Assembly (NCBI RefSeq): GCF_025215095.1
Contig: NZ_JALHAP010000077.1
Coordinates: forward strand, 124,001-188,000
Source: Dryocola boscaweniae
GTDB lineage: Bacteria; Pseudomonadota; Gammaproteobacteria; Enterobacterales; Enterobacteriaceae
Reading direction: 5' to 3'
DNA: 64,000 nucleotides
The notes beneath the pieces are model-generated. The model made no database searches and was not told the DNA's origin. It worked only from the letters and a program-made list of their open reading frames with translations. The position numbers and the translations under genes were made by a program. Below are positions 56,056 through 64,000 of the stretch, piece by piece (within the stretch, counting starts at the first letter, position 1; each line of letters opens with the position of its first letter).

Positions 56056-57246
56056 ATGACCAGAACAGTAATTACCGAAGCCCTGCGCCCCATTGAACTG
56101 CATCAGATCGACAGGCTACAGCTTCGCCGCAGGCTTGATGAAGCGCTGGCTCGCGTCACGCGCAAGCTTGATAAAAACATCGTCGCCTTTGGCGACAGAT
56201 TCCCCGGCGAAGCCTGTGAAAACGGTATCTGGCCGCGCACCGAAAACGTGGAGTGGACAACCAGCTTCTGGCCGGGCCAGCTATGGCTGGCATGGGAAAT
56301 GACGGGCGATGGGAAATACCGCGCCGCAGCCGAACGCTACTTGCCGTCGTTTGCGGAGCGCATCGAAAAACGTATTGATACCGCGACGCACGATCTCGGT
56401 TTCCTGTACTCGCTCTCCTGCGTGAGCGCATGGCGGCTGACAGGAAACGAAGCCGCGCGCAAATCTGCGCTACTGGCGGCAGAAACACTGATGGAACGCT
56501 TTAACCCGGTGGCGAAAATTATCCAGGCCTGGGGCGATTTGAACGACCCGGAACAGCAGGGCAGGATGATCATCGACTGCAATATGAACCTGCCGCTGCT
56601 GTACTGGGCAAGCGAGCAAACGGGCGACCAGCGCTATGCGCAAGCGGCAACCGCGCATGCGGAACAGGCGGCGAACTATATCGTCCGTGAGGATGCTTCG
56701 ACTTATCACACCTTTTATATGGATGTGAAAACCGGCGAGCCGCGCTTTGGCAATACGCATCAGGGGTACAGCGACACGTCGTGCTGGTCGCGCGGGCAGG
56801 CGTGGGGAATTTACGGCTTCCTGCTCAGCTATTTACATACCGGCGATAAAAACATGGTGGAGCTGTCGCGCAGCCTCGCGCATTATTTTATCAATCGCCT
56901 GCCGGAAGACGATGTCTGCCACTGGGATCTGGCGCTGCTGGGAACCGATGCGGTTCGTGATAGCTCAGCGGCAGCCATCGCGGCCTGCGGCCTGCTGGAG
57001 CTGGTAAAAGCGCTGCCGACTCTGGACGAACATCGCGCCCACTATGAAGAGATGGCGCTGCGCATTGTGTCATCGCTCACCGAAAATTATCTGGCAGGCG
57101 ACGACGAGCCAACCGAAGGGCTGCTCAAACACTCGGTTTACCATATGGCGAGCGGTAAAGGGGTCGATCAGTGCTGTAGCTGGGGCGACTATTTCTACCT
57201 CGAAGCGCTGGCGCGTTTACGCCAGGTCTGGTATCCCTACTGGTAA
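56056..57246 (+). CDS. GH88 unsaturated glucuronyl hydrolase
   Basis: Glycoside hydrolase family 88 enzyme of 396 residues, cytoplasmic. It hydrates and splits the unsaturated uronic acid made by polysaccharide lyases. Asp113 in THDLGF and Asp174 in MIIDCNMNLPLLYWAS correspond to the catalytic Asp88 and Asp149 of the Bacillus UGL, and GYSDTSCWSRGQAWGIYGF is the family signature. The start at 56056 follows CAGGAG at 56045-56050; a longer frame starting at 56023 overlaps the symporter and is rejected. The product would be 4-deoxy-5-hexosulose uronate, the substrate expected for a DhuI-like isomerase. Confidence 0.92.
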   Translation: MTRTVITEALRPIELHQIDRLQLRRRLDEALARVTRKLDKNIVAFGDRFPGEACENGIWPRTENVEWTTSFWPGQLWLAWEMTGDGKYRAAAERYLPSFAERIEKRIDTATHDLGFLYSLSCVSAWRLTGNEAARKSALLAAETLMERFNPVAKIIQAWGDLNDPEQQGRMIIDCNMNLPLLYWASEQTGDQRYAQAATAHAEQAANYIVREDASTYHTFYMDVKTGEPRFGNTHQGYSDTSCWSRGQAWGIYGFLLSYLHTGDKNMVELSRSLAHYFINRLPEDDVCHWDLALLGTDAVRDSSAAAIAACGLLELVKALPTLDEHRAHYEEMALRIVSSLTENYLAGDDEPTEGLLKHSVYHMASGKGVDQCCSWGDYFYLEALARLRQVWYPYW

Positions 57247-57270
57247 TTTTTTGAGCAAAGGAGAGCGGCC

Positions 57271-57828
57271 ATGTCAAGCGTTGCCGTGTTACTGGCGCCC
57301 GGTTTTGAAGAAGCGGAAGCCATTGTTACCATTGATATTTTGCGTCGGCTGAAGATTAACGTTCAAACCCTGTCCTGCGTGGATACCCGCGCGGTAGTGA
57401 GCTATCACGCTATCCCGATGGTGGCTGATGCCATGCTGAGTGAGAGCTTTGACGCCACTTTCGACGCCGTTGTGTTGCCCGGCGGGCCCGAAGGCAGCGT
57501 GTTTCTCGCCCAAAGCGCCAGCGTCGTCGAGTTTGTTCGCCGCCATGACGAACTGGGTAAGTTTATCTGCCCGATATGCTCCGCCGCGGCGCGGGTGCTG
57601 GGCGGCAACGGGCTGCTAAAAGGCCGCCGCTATGTTTGCTCCGGCGATTTGTGGCGGCAGGTCACGGACGGCGAGTATGTCGATGCTGATGTGGTTGAGG
57701 ACGGAAATTTAATCAGCGGCAAAGGCTTAGGGAAAGTTTTTGATTTTGCCCTGACCGTTGCGGCCCGCCTTGAAGGAGATGAAGCCTCGGCACGCGATCA
57801 CGCAGAGCATATTTATTATCCCTGGTGA
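57271..57828 (+). CDS. DJ-1/PfpI-family protein
   Basis: A 185-residue DJ-1-superfamily protein. The nucleophile elbow holds Cys103 in CPICSAAARVLGG, and Glu16 in GFEEAE fits the acidic partner of the DJ-1 cysteine. Members act as glyoxalases, deglycases or chaperones. It follows GH88 by 24 bases, likely as part of the same transcript, and might handle reactive keto or aldehyde intermediates of uronate breakdown; that is speculation. Confidence 0.85.
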   Translation: MSSVAVLLAPGFEEAEAIVTIDILRRLKINVQTLSCVDTRAVVSYHAIPMVADAMLSESFDATFDAVVLPGGPEGSVFLAQSASVVEFVRRHDELGKFICPICSAAARVLGGNGLLKGRRYVCSGDLWRQVTDGEYVDADVVEDGNLISGKGLGKVFDFALTVAARLEGDEASARDHAEHIYYPW

Positions 57829-57886
57829 TGAATAGGCTGTTTATGTCAGTCGTTTCTATACTTACTCATTTACCGAGGAGAAAGAA

Positions 57887-58387
57887 ATGGCGACTGAACT
57901 GGAAACTCTGGCTCTAAACCAGGCGAGCGGCGGCGTGCCAAACAGTGCGCTGCCGCTTGTGCTTTATCATCATGTCTCCCACGAAGAAAACCTCGCCGAA
58001 GCTTTTGAACATCTTTTTGCCCGCAATGGCTGGCCGCCGCGCTGGCGCTATCCCGTTTTTACCTACACGCACTTTCACTCTAATACGCACGAAGCGCTGG
58101 GCGTTTTCGCTGGCAGCGCGAAGATTCAGTTTGGCGGCGAAGCCGGGCCAGTCGTCGATATTTCTCGCGGCGATGCGGTGCTGATTCCCGCAGGCGTAGG
58201 GCACAAACAAATTGAGGCTTCGGAAGATTTCATGTGCGTGGGGGCCTATCCCGACGGATTTTCACCGGATAAATACCTTGACCAGCCGGGGCAGCTTGCT
58301 GAAGTGAAAGAAAATATCGCCAAAGTTCCTCGGCCTGGCAAGGACCCGGTAACGGGAAGCCGCGAAGGCATAAATACGCTGTGGTAG
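57887..58387 (+). CDS. Cupin-domain protein, YjlB-like
   Basis: A 166-residue single-cupin protein; metal-binding motif 1 is seen as THFHSNTHEALGVFAG (His-x-His with later Glu) and motif 2 as GDAVLIPAGVGHKQI. Similar to the uncharacterised YjlB group. It starts 58 bases after the DJ-1 gene with its own GAGGAG ribosome site; it may be the last gene of the operon. Function unknown; cupin isomerases or dioxygenases are possible. Confidence 0.85.
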   Translation: MATELETLALNQASGGVPNSALPLVLYHHVSHEENLAEAFEHLFARNGWPPRWRYPVFTYTHFHSNTHEALGVFAGSAKIQFGGEAGPVVDISRGDAVLIPAGVGHKQIEASEDFMCVGAYPDGFSPDKYLDQPGQLAEVKENIAKVPRPGKDPVTGSREGINTLW

Positions 58388-58525
58388 CTGCAGCCAGGCC
58401 GCAGGGACGCGCTGGCTAACCTTATGGACGATTCTGCTTATCTGTAATTAATTCATCATACATAACCCTCCCTTTTTATGGCTTAAATTGCTGAATCTAT
58501 GCACGACCTTACTGTAATTCTGCCG

Positions 58526-58560
58526 TGTGATTTTGCTCTCCTATGGATTATTAATTTCCC
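58526..58560 (+). promoter_or_regulatory. Possible CRP half-site and AraC half-site before araF
   Basis: TGTGA at 58526-58530 and TATGGATTA at 58542-58550 resemble a CRP half-site and the AraC half-site start (TATGGATAAAAATGCTA). E. coli araFGH is activated by AraC and CRP. Support is weak beyond location. Confidence 0.35.
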
Positions 58561-58661
58561 GCTAAAACTATCTCCAGCTCAGGTTGCAAAAACCGCCGAT
58601 GCTAAAAGCTTGTTTTAAATCGACCTTACCTTACGAATAAAAAAATCGATCTGGAGTACGC

Positions 58662-59651
58662 ATGCACAAATTTACTAAAACGCTGGCAGCCATCGGCTTC
58701 GCAGCGGTTATGTCACAATCCGCTATCGCTGAGACCATGAAATTAGGTTTCCTGGTAAAACAGCCCGAAGAACCCTGGTTCCAGACTGAATGGAAATTTG
58801 CTGATAAAGCCGGGAAAGATCTTGGCTTTGAAGTGATTAAAATTGCCGTGCCGGACGGCGAAAAGACCCTTAACGCCATTGACAGCCTGGCCGCCAGCGG
58901 CGCTAAAGGTTTCGTGATTTGCACCCCGGACCCAAAACTGGGTTCAGCGATTATCGCCAAAGCAAAAAGCTACGACATGAAAGTCATTGCGGTAGATGAC
59001 CAGTTTGTCACCGCGAAAGGCAAGCCGATGGAAACCGTGCCGCTGGTGATGATGGCCGCGACCAAAATCGGCGAGCGTCAGGGACAGGAGCTGTATAAAG
59101 AGATGCAAAAACGCGGCTGGGATGTAAAAGACTCGGCCGTCATGGCGATAACCGCCGATGAACTTGATACGGCGCGTCGCCGTACTTCTGGTTCGATGGA
59201 AGCGCTGAAAGCCGTGGGCTTCCCGGAAAAACAGATCTACAAAGTGCCAACCAAATCTAACGATATCCCCGGCGCGTTTGACGCCGCCAACTCCATGCTG
59301 GTTCAGCATCCTGAAGTGAAACACTGGCTGATTGTCGGCATGAATGACAACACCGTGCTGGGCGGCGTGCGCGCCACCGAAGGCCAGGGCTTTAAAGCGC
59401 CGGACGTGATTGGCGTGGGCATTAACGGCGTGGACGCGGTGAGCGAGCTGTCAAAAGCGCAGGCCACCGGTTTCTACGGTTCCCTGCTGCCAAGCCCGGA
59501 CGTACACGGTTATAAGAGCAGCGAAATGCTCTACAACTGGGTAACTAAAGATGCCGAGCCGCCGAAATTCACCGAAGTAACCGACGTGGTGCTGATCACC
59601 CGCGATAACTTCAAAGAAGAGCTGGCTAAAAAAGGTTTGGGCGGTAAGTAA
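58662..59651 (+). CDS. araF: L-arabinose-binding periplasmic protein AraF
   Basis: Solute-binding protein of the high-affinity arabinose ABC importer, 329 residues as in E. coli. The signal peptide MHKFTKTLAAIGFAAVMSQS ends near AIAE. The mature part (LGFLVKQPEEPWFQTEWKF in parts, VGMNDNTVLGGVRATEGQGF) is nearly identical to E. coli AraF. It is separated from araG by a REP-containing gap, which would favour higher AraF levels. Confidence 0.97.
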   Translation: MHKFTKTLAAIGFAAVMSQSAIAETMKLGFLVKQPEEPWFQTEWKFADKAGKDLGFEVIKIAVPDGEKTLNAIDSLAASGAKGFVICTPDPKLGSAIIAKAKSYDMKVIAVDDQFVTAKGKPMETVPLVMMAATKIGERQGQELYKEMQKRGWDVKDSAVMAITADELDTARRRTSGSMEALKAVGFPEKQIYKVPTKSNDIPGAFDAANSMLVQHPEVKHWLIVGMNDNTVLGGVRATEGQGFKAPDVIGVGINGVDAVSELSKAQATGFYGSLLPSPDVHGYKSSEMLYNWVTKDAEPPKFTEVTDVVLITRDNFKEELAKKGLGGK

Positions 59652-59779
59652 GGGCGGATGGCCGGAGGTGGCGGTGGATGGCGCTACGCTTATCCACCCT
59701 ACAAAATATCCGCATTACGCAGGTCGGGATGCAGGTCGGATAAGCATAGCGCCATCCGACATCAGGTAAAGGGTCAATC
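59652..59779. repeat. REP/BIME-like palindromes between araF and araG
   Basis: GGATGGCGCTACGCTTATCCACC (59678-59700) and GGTCGGATAAGCATAGCGCCATCCGAC (59733-59759) are inverted copies of a REP-type unit with the GGATGGCGCTACGC / GCATAGCGCCATCC core, which pair with each other across about 30 bases. Such elements protect the upstream mRNA from 3' decay. Confidence 0.85.
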
Positions 59780-61294
59780 ATGCAACAACAAACACCGTAT
59801 CTTTCCTTTCGTGGCATAGGCAAAACCTTCCCCGGCGTGAAAGCGCTTCAGGATATCAGCTTTGACTGTTATGCCGGGCAGGTACACGCGTTGATGGGAG
59901 AAAACGGCGCCGGTAAATCCACGCTGCTGAAGATCCTCAGCGGAAACTATGCCCCAAGCCAGGGCAGTATCATTCTGCGCGGCGAAGAGGTGGTTTTTAG
60001 CGATACCACTGCGGCGCTCAACGCAGGCGTGGCGATAATCTATCAGGAACTGCATCTGGTGCCGGAAATGTCGGTTGCCGAGAATATTTATCTCGGCCAG
60101 ATCCCGCATAAGGCCGGTATCGTGAACCGCTCACTGCTCAATTACGAAGCGCGGCTCCAGCTTGAACACCTGGGTCTGGATATCGATCCTCAGACGCCGC
60201 TTAAATATCTTTCTATCGGCCAGTGGCAGATGGTGGAAATTGCCAAGGCGCTTGCGCGTAACGCCAAAGTTATCGCCTTTGATGAGCCAACCAGCTCTCT
60301 TTCACGCCGTGAAATTGACAACCTTTTCCGCGTTATTCGCGAACTGCGCGCGGAAGGGCGGGTGATTATTTATGTTTCGCACCGCATGGAGGAAATCTTT
60401 GCGCTGAGCGATGCGATTACCGTGTTCAAAGACGGACGCTACGTGCGCACGTTTGATGACATGCAGCAGGTGAATCACGATTCGCTGGTGCAGGCGATGG
60501 TCGGTCGCGATTTGGGCGATATTTATGGCTGGCAGCCTCGCGAGCATGGCCCGGAACGGCTACGGCTGGATGAGGTGAAAGCGCCAGGCGTGCGCACGCC
60601 AGTTTCCCTTAACGTGCGCCGCGGCGAAATCGTTGGGCTGTTTGGTCTGGTGGGCGCCGGGCGTAGCGAACTCATGAAAGGGTTATTCGGCGGAACGCGC
60701 ATTACGGGCGGACAGGTGTGGATTGACGGCGAAGCCATCGCCATCAAGAAACCCGGCGATGCCATTCGCGCCGGGATGATGCTTTGCCCGGAAGACCGCA
60801 AGGCCGACGGCATCATCCCTGTGCATTCGGTACGGGACAACATCAACATCAGCGCGCGCCGTAAGCATATCAGCGCGGGCTGCCTGATTAATAACCTGTG
60901 GGAAAGCGAAAACGCCGCCTCCCATATCCGTTCGCTGAATATCAAAACGCCGTCTGCCGGGCAGCTAATTATGAATCTCTCAGGCGGCAATCAGCAAAAG
61001 GCCATTCTGGGCCGCTGGTTGTCCGAAGAGATGAAGGTTTGCCTGCTTGATGAACCTACGCGCGGCATCGACGTGGGCGCGAAGCATGAAATCTACAACG
61101 TAATTTACGCCCTGGCCGCTCAGGGCGTGGCGGTGCTATTTGCGTCGAGCGATTTGCCCGAAGTCCTGGGCCTTGCGGACCGCATCATTGTTATGCGCGA
61201 AGGTGAAATTGCCGGCGAGTTGTTGCATGGCGAGGCCAGCGAGCAGCAGGCGCTGAGTCTGGCGATGCCTAAAACCAGTGCGAGTGCAGCATGA
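59780..61294 (+). CDS. araG: Arabinose ABC transporter ATPase AraG
   Basis: Double ATP-binding-cassette protein of 504 residues. The first cassette has Walker [13 protein letters not shown] (about 38-49); the second is partly degenerate at Walker A ([10 protein letters not shown]), as normal in sugar importers, but has the [16 protein letters not shown] signature. It energises AraFH. Its stop overlaps a possible upstream araH start. Confidence 0.97.
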   Translation: MQQQTPYLSFRGIGKTFPGVKALQDISFDCYAGQVHALMGENGAGKSTLLKILSGNYAPSQGSIILRGEEVVFSDTTAALNAGVAIIYQELHLVPEMSVAENIYLGQIPHKAGIVNRSLLNYEARLQLEHLGLDIDPQTPLKYLSIGQWQMVEIAKALARNAKVIAFDEPTSSLSRREIDNLFRVIRELRAEGRVIIYVSHRMEEIFALSDAITVFKDGRYVRTFDDMQQVNHDSLVQAMVGRDLGDIYGWQPREHGPERLRLDEVKAPGVRTPVSLNVRRGEIVGLFGLVGAGRSELMKGLFGGTRITGGQVWIDGEAIAIKKPGDAIRAGMMLCPEDRKADGIIPVHSVRDNINISARRKHISAGCLINNLWESENAASHIRSLNIKTPSAGQLIMNLSGGNQQKAILGRWLSEEMKVCLLDEPTRGIDVGAKHEIYNVIYALAAQGVAVLFASSDLPEVLGLADRIIVMREGEIAGELLHGEASEQQALSLAMPKTSASAA

Positions 61295-61308
61295 GTAAGG
61301 GGAACAAA

Positions 61309-62313
61309 ATGTCTTCATTAACTAAATCCGACGGTACGGGCACGGCATCCGGCGGCGCAAGCAAGTCATCTGTAAGCCTTGGGCGCATCTGGGATAACTA
61401 CGGCATGCTGGTGGTATTTGCGGTGCTGTTTATCGGCTGCGCCATTTTCGTGCCGAACTTCTCTTCCTTTATCAATATGAAGGGGCTGGGACTTGCGATT
61501 TCGATGTCCGGCATGGTGGCCTGCGGCATGCTGTTCTGCCTGGCTTCCGGTGATTTCGATCTCTCCGTGGCGTCGGTTATCGCCTGCGCGGGCGTGACGA
61601 CGGCGGTGGTCATTAACATGACCGAAAGCCTGTGGATTGGCGTTGCGGCAGGGTTGCTGCTTGGGGTGCTAAGCGGTCTGATAAACGGTTTTGTTATCGC
61701 CCGGCTGAAAATTAACGCGCTGATAACCACCCTCGCCACCATGCAAATTGTGCGCGGCCTGGCTTATATCATCTCTGACGGTAAAGCGGTGGGCATCGAA
61801 GACGAGCGTTTCTTTACGCTTGGCTACGCCAACTGGCTCGGCCTGCCTGCGCCGATCTGGCTGACGGTGGGCTGTCTGATAATTTTTGGTTTCCTGCTCA
61901 ATAAAACGACTTTTGGGCGAAACACGCTGGCGATTGGCGGGAATGAAGAGGCGGCGCGGCTTGCGGGCGTGCCCGTAGTGCGGACCAAAATCATTATCTT
62001 TGTGCTGTCGGGCCTGGTCTCCGCAGCGGCGGGCATTATCCTCGCTTCGCGCATGACCAGCGGACAGCCGATGACCTCGATCGGCTATGAGCTGATTGTC
62101 ATTTCAGCCTGCGTACTGGGCGGCGTTTCGCTCAAAGGCGGGATTGGCAAAATCTCTTACGTGGTGGCGGGTATTCTGATTCTGGGGACGGTGGAAAACG
62201 CCATGAACCTGCTAAATATTTCTCCGTTCTCGCAGTACGTAGTGCGCGGTATGATCCTGCTGGCGGCGGTGATATTCGACCGCTACAAACAGAAGGCCAA
62301 ACGTACGGTTTAA
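61309..62313 (+). CDS. araH: Arabinose ABC transporter permease AraH
   Basis: Inner membrane permease, 334 residues from the ATG at 61309, which has a TAAGGGG ribosome site and a start resembling E. coli AraH (MSS...). An in-frame ATG at 61291 overlapping the araG stop would add six residues and cannot be excluded. The hydrophobic segments and GLAISMSGMVACGMLFCLASGDFDLSVAS (read in parts) match the family. Confidence 0.95.
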   Translation: MSSLTKSDGTGTASGGASKSSVSLGRIWDNYGMLVVFAVLFIGCAIFVPNFSSFINMKGLGLAISMSGMVACGMLFCLASGDFDLSVASVIACAGVTTAVVINMTESLWIGVAAGLLLGVLSGLINGFVIARLKINALITTLATMQIVRGLAYIISDGKAVGIEDERFFTLGYANWLGLPAPIWLTVGCLIIFGFLLNKTTFGRNTLAIGGNEEAARLAGVPVVRTKIIIFVLSGLVSAAAGIILASRMTSGQPMTSIGYELIVISACVLGGVSLKGGIGKISYVVAGILILGTVENAMNLLNISPFSQYVVRGMILLAAVIFDRYKQKAKRTV

Positions 62314-62339
62314 TCTTTCCGCATCGCAACTTCAGATGA

Positions 62340-64000
<1,661 letters not shown>

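Overview
The window is a chromosomal segment of a member of the Enterobacteriaceae. Gene content and order closely follow the E. coli K-12 stretch from yedJ/dcm through the fli flagellar clusters to araFGH/otsBA, with nearly every core protein recognisable at high similarity. Accessory insertions and losses differ from E. coli and would fit a relative such as Enterobacter, Kosakonia, Cedecea or Leclercia; the genus cannot be fixed from the sequence alone. No insertion sequence, prophage, CRISPR array or integrase was seen.

Layout. 1-7.8 kb: end of yedJ, dcm-vsr (cytosine methylation and mismatch repair), yedA, yedI, yodC, a MarA/RamA-like regulator where E. coli has dgcQ, yedP, the small RNA DsrA, yodD, dsrB and rcsA. 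8.1-18.7 kb: fliR to fliF read on the minus strand (basal body, export gate, switch). fliE is divergent at 18.95 kb. 19.3-24.4 kb: yedF-yedE, yedD, a CPA1 antiporter and the cytoplasmic amylase amyA. 24.5-29.8 kb: fliT-fliS-fliD facing fliC and fliA-fliZ, with sigma28 promoters visible before fliD and fliC. 29.8-33.2 kb: the cystine/cysteine cluster tcyJ-dcyD-tcyL-tcyN. 33.5-39.3 kb: sdiA, yecF, uvrY-uvrC, pgsA, tRNAs Gly-Cys-Leu and yecA.

39.3-58.4 kb is a mosaic: the conserved ftnA, yecR, azuC, yecJ and ftnB are interleaved with accessory genes. These are a NupC-like transporter, a DUF3574 lipoprotein, an RpiB/LacA/LacB-family isomerase resembling streptococcal DhuI, a DHA2 drug-type MFS, a GPH-family sugar/uronide symporter, a Dcu-type C4-dicarboxylate carrier, a chemoreceptor with an apparent sigma28 promoter, and an AraC regulator divergent from an operon of DUF2264 protein, oligosaccharide:H+ symporter, GH88 unsaturated glucuronyl hydrolase and DJ-1-like protein, followed by a cupin gene. 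58.6-64 kb: araFGH (arabinose uptake), otsB and the start of otsA (trehalose synthesis).

The most interesting signal is that several accessory genes fit one pathway for unsaturated uronic acid oligosaccharides. These would be imported (GPH and OHS symporters), possibly processed by the uncharacterised DUF2264 protein, cleaved by GH88 to the 5-keto uronate, and isomerised by the DhuI-like protein, with KdgR-like and CRP-like sites in front of the genes. The pathway is inferred; the motifs are what the sequence shows. The chemoreceptor carries residue spacing matching the amino-acid-binding dCache motif, linking the mosaic to the flagellar regulon.
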